Shown here: positions 47,475 to 58,300 of the stretch, one piece after another
Layout: every line of letters starts with the position of its first letter
Position numbering within the stretch: the first letter of the stretch is position 1
DNA from: Trametes villosa
Lineage: Eukaryota > Basidiomycota > Agaricomycetes > Polyporales > Polyporaceae
DNA length: 64,000 nt
Assembly: GCA_002964805.2 (NCBI GenBank)
Contig: PUDQ02000010.1
Span: forward strand, 3,100,001-3,164,000
Direction of reading: 5' to 3'
Made by a program: the position numbers and the translations under genes
Notes under the pieces: model-generated
What the model was told of the DNA's origin: nothing
Seen by the model: the letters and a program-made list of their open reading frames with translations, nothing else
The model's database searches: none

Positions 47475-48596
47475 TTAACATGAAGTTAGACAAAAAACGA
47501 CCCGGAGAAGCTGTGACAACACGTACCTGTGCAGGAGATCGTCGGGAACCTGGGATTTCGTATCCCCGCTCGGAACCTTTTGGCGGCGGTTGGTGGGTGT
47601 GGGGGATTCATCCCGGGATGACTGTATGGTATGGGCCTTCTTCCGCTGCTTGTCTGATCGCTCGCGGAAGGCAATACGGAAGTCGTTGAGGACGGCGAGC
47701 AGCGAGCTCATCGTGTCGGGGTCGGATATCCACGGAATCAGACTTTGGACAAGTGTGGTGTCGATACATGGGGCGTTGACGATCTTGTGAGCCTTGGATA
47801 CCAGAGATTTGATGTTCTCGTCGTCGAGAACCCAGTGCCAGGAGAGGAAGGGGTTGTCTTCGGCGATTGAGTGCCAGTGCACATCGCGCCAGTTGACGAG
47901 GATGTCGTGCAGCGATGATCTCTCAGCTTGTGAACATCGGCGTGAAGGAGATAATGTGATGGGGTCATCTTCAGTCTTGAGAGAGGATGGAAGCACCGAG
48001 GCAGTGTGCACGCTCGAAGCCGCGAGTTTATTGACCATGGTGGCGACTCGATCGCGATCGGCGGGGGTGAGGAGGGCAATGGGGGTGGCTGTGTCCGCTC
48101 TACAGCACCGCGCGCTGCAGCATGCTCCCGCGGGCGGTTTCCCACCAGCCTCTGCTACTTCCCATACTGCTGGATAGCTCCGCCCTTCCACTACAGCAAC
48201 CTCCTCGCCCGCATCATAATCCAGTTCGCGATTGAGGTCCACGAAGTTCGGTCGCGGATGGAAGTACGAGCTCGCGTACGCGCGCATGCAGCGATCGCTC
48301 TGGGAGCAGTTGATGTACGTCCTCGCTGCTCCGTCAAGCTTCTGGCGACGCGCATCGACAGCAGGTGTGGGAGAAGGCTGCGGGAGTCCAGGTTCGCGAG
48401 CGGGCCAGAGCGCAGGGTTCCCCGTAGAGGACGCAGGTGCGTGAGCTGCTTCGAAAACCCAGTCCTCGACAAGCCAGACCATCCGCCCTGCCACCTCAGC
48501 ATGCCGTGCTGCTCGACCTCCCTTTTGGAACGCCGAGCACAGATCTTGTATGCCATATATGACCGAGAGGGCGATGTCAGGTATGTCACAACCCAT
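47475..48596 (-). pseudogene. RecQ-like helicase, C-terminal fragment
   Basis: The frame begins abruptly at GCDIPDI, a mid-domain helicase position, and continues with AFQKGGRAARHAEVAGRMVWLVED (motif VI, Q-x-x-GRxxR). About 350 residues of the C-terminal extension follow. Everything N-terminal, including the Walker A and B motifs, is absent, and the break at about 48596 lies just before the hAT left end. Two introns are not needed to read it. It resembles the RecQ-type helicases common near transposons and telomeres in mushrooms. Not likely to have helicase activity. Confidence 0.7.
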
Positions 48597-48644
48597 ACCG
48601 GCCGCTAGTGATCACCAAGGGTTAGTCAACCCTCGGAGGGTTGC

Positions 48645-48674
48645 GGGTAGGGGTAGGGAGGGTAGGGGTAGGGG
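48645..48674 (+). repeat. G-rich run, G-quadruplex-like, hAT subterminal region
   Basis: Six runs of three to four G separated by TA or A. Subterminal G-rich repeats are common in hAT elements and may bind the transposase. Confidence 0.5.
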
Positions 48675-49097
48675 TCCGCATTTAGATACCCTGCGGAAAT
48701 GTAGCCCGTACCCGCGCCCGCGCTTGACCCGTGCACAAACCCGCCTTATCTAATCACATACTGAACGCTCGGTGGCTGTGCCAACTTCTCCAAGTTGGGT
48801 CGCGTCGCGCCGGACTTGACGACGCAGGCCCGTGCGGACACAGGCCCGTGCGGACAGTTATTCCGCAGCTCCGACATCATCCGACCACATGCAGCCTCAC
48901 CCCGTCACTTGGCCACTGGCCCACACGCAAGCTCACCCCGTCGCTGGTGTTCGGACCTGCCCTAGCTAGCCCTCTCTATTTAGCCTGCTGCAACCCGCTA
49001 CATGTTTCGTCGTCAACCCGCCCGTTGCGAAACACCCGTCTGCATCTTCTACACACACCCCACCCCCTGCTCTACACACCCCCCTACCCTCGCCGCC

Positions 49098-52000
49098 ATG
49101 TCCAAGTCCGCGCCCTCCGCCTCTCGCAGCAACAAGCGCGAGGCTGCCATGATGTCGACCGGTTCGACCGCGCCCAAGAAGCCCCGTACTACGACGTCCG
49201 GGCGCGCGGACAAGGCCGCCAGCAAGAAACCCGTCGCCAACAACTCCGCGGGCGACGGGGAGCCGACCGACACCGACGCTCCTCCCAAAGCATCCACCAC
49301 CGCCTCGCGCACGACCATCAGCCGCAAGACGACCTGCTGCTCCGAGGAGGAGGAAGAGGCGCGCCTCGAGCGCGACGGCATCATCCTCGTCGAAGGCAGC
49401 GGTTCGCGCGCCACGAAGGAGAGCGCCTCCCAGGCCGGCAAGGGTAAGGCCAAGGCCGGCGGCGCGAAGGCGGATGTCGGCGGCACTAGCGGCTCGAAGT
49501 CGGCGAAGGCGACGAAGGCGGACAAGGGGCGCGGTAAGAAGGCGACGCCGGAGGTGATTGAGATCGAGTCCGACTCGGAGGAGGAGCTAGGTATGTTCAC
49601 GGACTTTGTCCGGTTGCTGCGTGGTGCGCTGACATTAGCATTACAAGAACGTCTGCGCGAGAAATGGACGGCACCTGTGTACGCGTTCTACCACCCGGAG
49701 CCGACTATCGAATACGTAGACGGTCGCCGCGCGCACACCTTCCGCTGCATGGCGAAGGGGTGCAAGAAGACCTGTCGGCGGTTCCTCGACAAACAAGACC
49801 GGTCGTCGACGACCAATCTCCGCCGGCACGTCCGTAAATGCTGGGGGCCCGAGGTGCTCAAGCGCGCCGAGACCGCGCTGAACGTCGACGAAGCCCGGAA
49901 ACTGGTCAGCGGGGTGCTCGAGGACGGCGACATCACAGTCATGTTCCAGCGCAAGAAGGGCGCGGTCTCGTTCTCGCACCGCACCCACACTCGCGCAGAG
50001 ACCCGGTGAGCCCTACTTGTCCACTGTACTACGCTATGGGATATGAGCTGATGGCGCGCGTAGCACTGAGATTGTGCGCTGGGTGACCGAAAGCATGCGC
50101 CCTTTCTCGATCGTCAAAGATCGGGGCTTTCAGTCACTGATGAAAACGGGGCGCCCTGGGTATTGGATACCCTCCCCGACGACCGTGGCTCGCGATATCA
50201 AACAGGTGTACGCACGCACCCGCGCCCGCATCGGGCATATGCTGCGGGAGTACGACGGGCGTTTGAGCTTCACTACAGACTGTTGGAGCTCGCCGAATCA
50301 CCGCGCATTCGTCGCGTTCAGTGTGCACTTCGTCCTGCGGGGAGAGCCCATTAGCATGCTCCTAGACCTCGTCGAGGTTCCACAGGTACGCACCGTGTCC
50401 TTCAGCTGCGCGCGCGCGTCAACTGACCACACTGCCAGTCTCATACTGGCCTGACCCTCGCGGCGGCGTTCCAAGAAGTACTGGAGAGCTACGAGATCGA
50501 GGAGAAGGTCAGTAATGTACTCAGTGTGTGCACGCATGTCGCACTAACCTAAGCTCCAAGATCCTTGGTGTTACATGCGATAACGCGTCCAATAACGACG
50601 TGATGATCGACACGCTCGGCTTGAACGTCCCGGCGTTCGAGGGCTCGATCGGGCACGTTCGGTGCTTCGCGCATGTCGTGAACCTGGTCGCGAAGTCGAT
50701 GCTGCGCCAGTTTGACGTCCCGAAGGGCAAGGCTACGCAAGAGCTTGATGAGGAGGACCGGGCGCTGTACGAGCTGGCGCATGACGATGAGGACGAAAGC
50801 GGTGCCGACGCCGCTGAACCGAACGAGCTTACTGACATCCTGGGGGACATCTTCAACCCTCCGTCGGCGGTCAGCAGCGATGATGAAGACGGCTGGGTGG
50901 ATGAGATTGCGGCGATGAGCGCGGAGGAGCGCGCTCTCTTCCAAGGGCGCGTTCGCCCGGTTCGGTTGGCCCTAACCAAGGTGAGTGCTCTTGAACGCGA
51001 GCCGACTAGTACTCACAATCGCTTGCGTCTAGCTGCGCCGTCTCGCCTTCAAGCTCATCAACTCGACGACCATCCTGTTGCCGGCTTGGAAGAAGCGCGT
51101 GGAGGCGGCTGAGCTGCCTCCGCGCGTGATGCCCCGCGATGTGTCGACCCGCTGGAACTCAACATTCGATATGTTGTTGTTCGCCTTGACGTACCGCGTC
51201 GTGATAGATGCGATCTGTGCCGATCGCGAGCTTGGGCTGAGGAAGTATGAGCTGTCGACGCGCGAGTGGGACATCATCTCGCAGCTGGCGGACACGCTTA
51301 AGGTTTGAACTCTAATCTGCTGGCCACGTTGCGCGCAAGCTGACGCGGTTGCTCCTCCTCCTCCCATCGTCTCCCCTCCCCTCTGCAGGTTTTCAAGGAT
51401 GCCACGGCTTTCTTCTCGCGCGGGACGCCTAATCTCGCGACCGTCATCCCCGCCATGGACATGATCGACTTGCAGCTCGGCACCAAGCACCGCCAGACCG
51501 CCCAGTACGACTACGCCATCCGCACCGCGATGGGCATCGCGAAGCGAACCCTCAACAAGTATTACGAGCTCACCGACAGCGCGGAGGCATATCGGATTGC
51601 TATGGGTAAGTGGTTTGACCAGTGTATGTGCTATTTAGGATGATCTAACCGCTAACTCTCTTTGCAGTGCTCCATCCTAGCTACAAGAACGCGTACTTCA
51701 AGCAAGCGGGCTGGGAGACGAGCTGGATCGAGGTGGCCGAGGAGATCGTGCGCCACCAGTTCGACACCACGTACGCCCACGTCCCGCACGACAACAAGGA
51801 CGACACGCCGGTTGAAGACACGGACGACAACGACTACGAGGACGACGAGGCGTCGAACACCGAAGGGCAGGAGATGGACGATGAGGACAACATGGACGTG
51901 GACGATGCCCGGCCCAAGGTGCGCCTACTGCAGTCCTGATTTTACTGGCCTGTGCTCAACAGATACGTTACAGAGCTCGAAGCACACCGCACGCGCAACC

Positions 52001-52479
52001 GCGAAGCACACTGCACGCGCGACCGCGAAGGCATCCTCCTCGAACATGTTCGACAATCTCCCTTTTGTGGGATCGCTCACAGCGCAGGAGGGAGACGAGC
52101 TCAAACGGTACCTCGCCGCCGAGCCCATCGCGGTGTCCAACCCGATCCAGTGGTGGCAAGACCGCCGGAAGGCATATCCGCGCCTGTCTCGCATGGCGAT
52201 CGACTACCTGACGATCCCAGGTGCGCCCAAGCTCTCCACGCACCCCATGTACTTCCACTAACTGCCGTCCCAGCCACCGCCTTGGACGTCGAGCGCATTT
52301 TCAGCCGCGGGCGGATCCTCCTGTCGCACATCCGGAACAGGATGACGGCGGCGTCGACGCGCGCGGCCATGTGCCTCGGCATATGGAGCGAGCTCGATCT
52401 CATCGATACCGGCGACCTCAAGGCGGTTGCAGCCATGCCCGAGCTGGAGGATGATAGCGAGGACGACGGCCTCATCTAA
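49098..52479 (+). CDS. hAT transposase
   Basis: ATG at 49098 in GCCGCC context. A Lys/Ala-rich N-terminus leads to a BED-type zinc finger (FRCMAKGCKKTC ... NLRRHVRKC), the RNase H-like core with the first Asp in LSFTTDCWSSPNHRAFV and the second in LGVTCDNASNN, and the C-terminal hATC dimerisation domain ATALDVERIFSRGRILLSHIRNRM. Eight or so introns are needed; the last (after LTIP at about 52220-52273) removes an in-frame stop and restores PATALDVERIFS. The join KSSKHTARATAK uses the later AG (about 51976). No frameshift or stop remains, so the transposase may be active. Ends DDSEDDGLI at 52479. Confidence 0.82.
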
Positions 52480-52946
52480 TTCCCGTATGCTTGTAGTACA
52501 CGCGTCCCCAATCGTCTGATGTCTCTATAGAACGTGCCCCTGTACCCCCCTACCCCGTGCTTGTGTACTAACCACATCCAGGAGTTCCATGATTGTGCCC
52601 GCGCCTCGGTTACATGCTGCGCGCGGACTAGTAGCCTCGTGTTCGCGTTCCGTCTCCCGCCCGCGCGCCCCGATATCCGTGTCGCGCATGTTACCCTGCG
52701 TCTCGTTCGAACCTCGCGCGCTCTATGCCGCTCCTAGTCTGCCTCATGTACCGCCGCGACGCTGCGCGCCATGCGCTTCGTTCATGCCGCGCGGTTGCGC
52801 TCCAGGACGATGTTTTATCCTACTGACATCTGATTGCTCTAGGTTGTCCTCTCCGCGCGACGCGCGACTCATAATGAGCGACGCGCGACTCTTTGGCGTG
52901 CAAGCATCGCCCTCCCAACCGCTCCCCACCCCACCCTGCTAAGAAA
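52480..52946. other. hAT 3' end and flank
   Basis: A C-rich run near 52549-52560, likely the counterpart of the G-rich left end. Otherwise no gene. Confidence 0.4.
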
Positions 52947-53361
52947 ATGTCCGCCCCCTGCTCCGAGTCGCCCGCGGACGCTTCGGTGCCCGCCGCCGCC
53001 ACCGATACCACTCCCGCCACTCCGGAGCCCGCCCAAGCCGCGCCTCTTCCCTCGCTCACGCTCACCATGGACACATGGACGAGCCCGAACCACGGGCACT
53101 TCACCAGCCTGGTCGCGCGCCTCGACGACCCGGAGACCCAGGTCAATGTACGTCACCGTCCGTGCCATTGCCTTATAGGACAGCTACTCACGCGCATGCT
53201 ATGTACAGTTCACTCTGCCCGCCATGTTCGTGGATGTCACGTCGTCGCGCCCCCGCTGGGACGGCTGGGTCCAGCTGTTGGACGACCCGGCGGGCGGCGG
53301 TATCCTGCCTCCGGGCATGACCGCGCGCCAGCGCGACATCTTGCGCCGCCTCGCGTGTTAA
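52947..53361 (+). pseudogene. 5' fragment of a gene truncated by the LTR
   Basis: Two exons (52947-53147, 53209-53361) translate to MSAPCSESPADA ... LTLTMDTWTSPNHGHFTSL ... FTLPAMFVDVTSS ... RQRDILRRLAC. The stop TAA at 53359-53361 lies inside the LTR start (TGTTAA), so the frame is cut by the retrotransposon. The WTSPNH segment resembles a hAT RNase H start, suggesting a second hAT-derived fragment, but no further domain is visible. The rest is not found beyond the element. Confidence 0.5.
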
Positions 53362-53727
53362 GATAACACTTGAAGTGGTGTTCGAGCGCACTCAAAGAGT
53401 TATAAATAACAAGTAGATTGATGAGTCAAGAGTATTGGTTGTTACAGGATGAAACAGGAGATCGAAACTGGGGAAAAGAGAGGGAGAGAGGGGGTCCTTA
53501 TATACTGTGGGGGAAGGATCTGCGCAGCAGATCCGCAGTGAAGCGCAGCACTGCTGCAGCACGTCCGCAGTCAGTATGAGTCAGGTCTGAGCTAAGTATA
53601 GTACACCGCAGTCAGGATGAGTCATGAGGAGTCAGGACGAGTCATATGGACTAAATATAGGGGCTGAGTCAGAATGAGTCAGGTCGAGTCATTGGCCGTA
53701 TTAGGAACCGAGGATGAAATTGTAACA
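53356..53727 (-). repeat. 3' LTR
   Basis: TG...CA ended; 372 bp; same content as the other LTR apart from 6 differences. Confidence 0.93.
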
Positions 53728-53730
53728 CTA

Positions 53731-53741
53731 CCCCCCCCTTT
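53731..53741 (-). promoter_or_regulatory. Polypurine tract
   Basis: Minus strand reads AAAG then a run of G (AAAGGGGGGGG), three bases (TAG) before the 3' LTR. Expected plus-strand primer. Confidence 0.85.
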
Positions 53742-53764
53742 AGGTTGACCTTCCAGGTCAACGC

Positions 53765-55258
53765 CTAGTCCGTCATGGTGTCGGTGAAGGCCTTGCGACG
53801 GCGAACGATGAACTCCGGGAGTTTCGGGGGTTCGGGAAGCTTCGGGGGCGTGGGGGCTTGAGCAGGAACGGGAGTGGGTTGAGACGAGGTCGCTGCTGCC
53901 GTGGCCAGGTCTGCCTCAAAGTCCTTCCACCCTCCAGGTTCGCGAATGCTGTCGATGGGGACGCGGATGGCGTAGGCCTTGGCCTTCGCGTTCCTGTCGC
54001 TGGTCATGTCGAGGCCTGGGTAGTGAGGGTCTACCCCTTTGGCGATGGATGAGACGACATAGCGGAGGGTGGCGAAGGGCATGTGTAGGTCGGCGTCGGG
54101 GATGTAGTAGCCGGTCTGGACGCGGAATGCAGCTATCATAGCGCGTTGGAGAGGGGGTAAGAGGGCGTTGGGAATCGCGGCGAGGCGGTTGACGTCGCTG
54201 AACTCCGAGGGATGAATAGGCTTCTCCTCTGGCCAAACCGTCCTGATGAATGCGCGAGTACTCCCGGGGATTGGAGCGATGTAGGCGATGAGGGCGTCGG
54301 TGTCGGGGTCGTCCATGTAGGAGTCGTCGGACTCCAAACTGGGCATCGACGACGAAGCAGGTGAGAGAGGGATGTACTCGGGGGACGAGCTGCGAGTGGG
54401 TGGTTCGAGGAGGGAGGGCGTTGAGATAGGTGGAGTGTGAACGGATTCGGGGACCGGGGACATGAGTCGGTCTTCGAGGGCTTGCCTCACGTCGTGCCAT
54501 TCCGAGGAGGAGTTCGTCGACGAACTGGGGGGTTCAGGAGTGGAGACTTGTACCTCCGAGAAGTCCGCGATAGGGGGTTCGTTTTCCTTGTTGTCGTCCC
54601 AACTTTCCCAGTTGCCGTTGGGAACTCCCCACCTCGTGGTGTCCTCCGTGATCTTGTAGAGGGGGTCGCGGCTACTGTTGGTGCCCAGCATGCAGTCGAT
54701 GCGGGCGGGTCCGTCGTGAGTGGGGTTAGGCTGCGGGGCGTTCCATCCGGCGCGGCGGCGGGGAAGCAGATCTTCGATCATACCCAGAGCGGGGTAGAGG
54801 GCGACTTGGTTGAGGGCGACCTCGGCGATCTGGATGATTCTGCTGAAGGCGGCGGTGTAGGAGACGTTCGCCTGCCTGAGGAAAACGATCTCCTGGGGGT
54901 CCGGATGGTTCTGGACGTAGTTGTCCATGTGGCGGAGAGCGGGAAGGATGTCGCCGCACATCCGGTACACGTCGACCCAGTGACGTGTTCCGGGGAGCGG
55001 GACGAGGCGTTGATTGACAATCGCCTGGAGATCGGGGTGGAGGAGAGTCCACCCGAGCCGGTCGGGCAGAGTCCCATTGGAATAGGACGCAGTGGGGAGG
55101 CGAGGGAGATGGTCGTAGGTCGGGTTCACCCCCTTCACAAAGGAGGGTGCAGGAGGGACGAGGCGTCCCAGGACGGGGGCTTGGAGTTGATTGATCGGAG
55201 AGGGGGAGTTCGAGGAGCGAGTGCGGTGTTGGCGGCGAGAGCGGTGGTTGCGGGCCAT
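53765..55258 (-). CDS. Chromovirus ORF3, downstream of pol, function unknown
   Basis: An open frame of 497 codons from ATG 55258, after the pol stop at 55341; the same frame is open upstream to 55420, overlapping pol. Relative to pol it is in the +1 frame. The protein has a basic N-terminus (MARNHRSRRQHRTRSS), a helical block (FLRQANVSYTAAFSRIIQIAEVALNQ), an acidic Ser/Pro-rich middle, and a C-terminal block FRVQTGYYIPDADLHMPFAT. No signal peptide, transmembrane helix or enzyme motif was seen, so it is not obviously an envelope gene. The position is that of env-like ORFs in errantiviruses. Expression mode (reinitiation, frameshift or spliced RNA) is unknown. Confidence 0.75.
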   Translation of the reverse strand: MARNHRSRRQHRTRSSNSPSPINQLQAPVLGRLVPPAPSFVKGVNPTYDHLPRLPTASYSNGTLPDRLGWTLLHPDLQAIVNQRLVPLPGTRHWVDVYRMCGDILPALRHMDNYVQNHPDPQEIVFLRQANVSYTAAFSRIIQIAEVALNQVALYPALGMIEDLLPRRRAGWNAPQPNPTHDGPARIDCMLGTNSSRDPLYKITEDTTRWGVPNGNWESWDDNKENEPPIADFSEVQVSTPEPPSSSTNSSSEWHDVRQALEDRLMSPVPESVHTPPISTPSLLEPPTRSSSPEYIPLSPASSSMPSLESDDSYMDDPDTDALIAYIAPIPGSTRAFIRTVWPEEKPIHPSEFSDVNRLAAIPNALLPPLQRAMIAAFRVQTGYYIPDADLHMPFATLRYVVSSIAKGVDPHYPGLDMTSDRNAKAKAYAIRVPIDSIREPGGWKDFEADLATAAATSSQPTPVPAQAPTPPKLPEPPKLPEFIVRRRKAFTDTMTD

Positions 55259-55340
55259 TGTCGAAGCTGAGGCTGTCGAAGTCGAGGAGGAGTAGTGCGA
55301 GGGGGTTGAGGGAATCCAGAGTGGGCAGGGTCTGGGGATT

Positions 55341-58300
55341 TCAGGCCATCTTGTGCAGCTTTTTATAGCGTTGAAGAGTTGCTTGTGCGTGTTTGAGGTC
55401 ATTCTCACGCAGCCACTCATTCTCGTGCTGCGGACGGCCTTTCCATGTGACTAGATACTGGATTCCTCCACGGGCTGGCTCCCTGTGATTGATAATTGCT
55501 TCGATTTCCCACTCTTCCTCTCCGTCGATTGTGTCCGGTGGTGGTGACACGTAATTCGGACCGTGTTCTGGGGTGGTTCGGTAGTGCGTGATCAAGGCGG
55601 TGTGAAATACTGGATGAATCTTCCATGCCTTTGGGAGTCGGAGTTTCACGGTGGTAGGTCCCATGACTTCGTCGATGACAAAGGGACCTTCTCGTTTTGG
55701 TGCGAGTTTCCGGTTGGGATAGGGCAACTTGAGGTTCGTGGATTCGAGGAACACCTTATCTCCCTTCTTGAAGGTCACATTGCCTGCTGCCTGTCTCTTG
55801 GCCATAGCGGCGGCGGCCTTTGCGTGGGAGGCGATGGCGTTTTCTCGGAGTTCCTTGAGGTGATTCAATCGTTCTTCCGTGCTGGGGTGCTTGGGCTTAG
55901 GGTGTACGGTGCCTATAGCTCGTGGTTGATATCCCATCAGAAGTTCGAAGGGGCTTTTCCCAGTGACTGAATGAGTCCGGTGATTGTGCGCGAATTCAAA
56001 TTGTGGCAAGAGGGTGCTCCACGTGTCAGGGTAGTTCCCACAATAGATCCGCAGTGCGACTTCGATTTCTTGAATGGTCCGTTCTGATTGTCCGTCGGTT
56101 TGAGGGTGGTGAGACGTGCTGAGCGATTGGCCAATCCCGAGGAGTTTATTCATTTCTTGGTATGCGTGTGAGATGAATTGCGGGCCTCGGTCGGATATGA
56201 TGCGGTCCGGAAGTCCAAATCGGGAGTAAACATCTCTCACGAGAAGATGTGCGGTGTCCATGGCGTTGGTTTCCTTTGTACATTCCGAGAGAACAATGGC
56301 CTTGGATTCGTCGTGGTCGACAACCACTTGGATTGCGTCGAACCCGTTGGATAAAGGGAGCCCGGTGACATAGTCCATGGTTATTGTGCCGAATGGTCTT
56401 GTTGATCCGCTATGTGGAATAGGCATCATTCCGGGTTGAGTGGGATGTGTGTTGACTTTGGCGGTTTGGCATGTTGCGCATCCTTTGACGTATTGGGTGA
56501 TGAAGTGTCGCATGCCTGGCCACCAGTATTCTCGGTTGACAAGTTCGAAGGTTTTTTGGATTCCGGGGTGTCCCATGACTGCTGGTTCGTGATGTAGGCG
56601 GACTACTTCTCGGCGAATATTGTCTTCTGGTGGGACATAGACTTTCCCTTTGAAGAGAATAATGCCGTCGTCCATGCGCCAGTCGGCCTTGGTTCCAAAA
56701 ATAGGTTCCTTCTTGAGGTGCCACGCTCCATTGGTTGAGTCCATGACTGATTTGTCACGAGAAGTGGTGCTGCGGATTAATTCCTGGAGGTCCACGTGGA
56801 CTGCCTTGGCGAATAGATCTCCCGGGATCATGGTGACTTCTTCGTTATCGTGGTCTCCCGGGTCGTGGTCCGGTCTTCTGGATAGAGCGTCGGCTTGGAC
56901 CAGGCTTTTTCCTGGTAGATGTCTGATGACGTAGTTGAATTCGGATAAGAAGTTGCTCCATCGTGCTTGTCTTCGGTTGAGTTTTCTAGCACTGCGCCAA
57001 TATGTCAAGTTCTTGTGGTCTGACAAGATTTCTACGGGTTGTTTGGCGCCCTCGATGTAGTGTCTCCACGTTTCCAGCGCTCGGATGATGGCAAGAAGTT
57101 CGCGGTCGTAGATCTGGTAGTTGCGTTCGGTTTCGGTAAAGGATTTTGATAGATATGCACAGGGGTGCCATATCCCTTCCTCCCCTTTTTGCCTCAACAC
57201 CGCCCCGGTGGCGACTTTGGACGCGTCGCACTCGATTTGGAATGGTTTTGATACATCCGGTTGAAGCAAAATAGGCTCCTCGATGAAGCGCTTCTTGATG
57301 TCTTGGAATGCTTGTTCGCATGCGGGGGTCCACTTCCATGGGTTATCCTTCCGAGTTAAGTCGTTCAGGGGTCTTGCTAGGTCGGCGAATCCTCGTATGA
57401 ACCTCCGGTAGAAGTTCGCAAATCCTAGGAAGCTTTGGACCTGTTTGACTGTCGTTGGAGTAGGCCAGTCCTTTAGTCCGTCGAGCTTGACTGGGTCCAT
57501 TGATACTTGTCCTGGCGACACGATTGCTCCTAGGAATTCTACCCGTTGAACTTCAAACTCGCATTTCTCTGCCTTGAGGTATAGATCGTTGTCGCGTAGT
57601 CGTTCGATTACTAGCCGCGTGTGTTTGCGTAGATCTTCGAGGTTGTCGGAGAAGAGTAGGATGTCGTCCATATAGATTACTAGCCATCCTTCTGATAGGT
57701 AGTCGTGGAAGATGGCGTTCATCATGGTTTGGAAGGTTGCGGGAGCATTGCAGAGTCCAAAGAACATAACTGTTGGTTCGAATAGTCCTCGAGGGGTTTT
57801 GAACGCTGCCTTCCATTGATCGCCTTCCTTGATGCGGACATTGTTGTATCCTGCTCGAACATCGAGTTTGGTGAAGTATTTCGCTCCGCCTAGCTTGTCA
57901 AATAGGTCGGATATGAGTGGTAGAGGTCCTGCGTCCTTGATCGTTCCATCATTGAGGTATCGGTAGTCTTGGACTGGTCGTAGTGAGCCATCCTTCTTTT
58001 TGACGAAGAAGAATGGTGATGCCATTGGTGATTTGGAGGGTCGTATATAACCTTTGGCGAGGTTTTCGTCCACAAACTTGTCGAGTTCTCCTCGTTCTGC
58101 TGGGGATAATGGAATAATCTTGCAGTCGCGGGGTACAAATTCTGCTTTTAGCTTGATGTCATGGTCCCATGGTCTTGTAATGGGCATGCGCTCCGCGGAT
58201 TTCTTGTCAAAAACGTCTCGTAGGTCCAACAAATATTCTGGCAGTAGTTCTTCGAGTGTCTTGACCTTTTGCCCTTCGTGCGCCTTGATTGCTAGATTAG

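Larger units (their letters stand above)
48597..52580 (+). mobile_element. hAT-type DNA transposon, autonomous-looking; ends tentative
   Basis: A hAT transposase gene sits between a GGTTAGT (48620-48626) near a G-rich run and an ACTAACC (52567-52573) near a C-rich run, the orientation expected of short terminal inverted repeats. No 8-bp target duplication could be found, so the exact ends are uncertain. Two copies of a 24-nt motif inside the gene encode HTARATAK twice. Confidence 0.55.

Noticed and set aside
52223..52273. In-frame stop in the hAT transposase
   Set aside because: It lies in an intron; splicing restores PATALDVERIFS.
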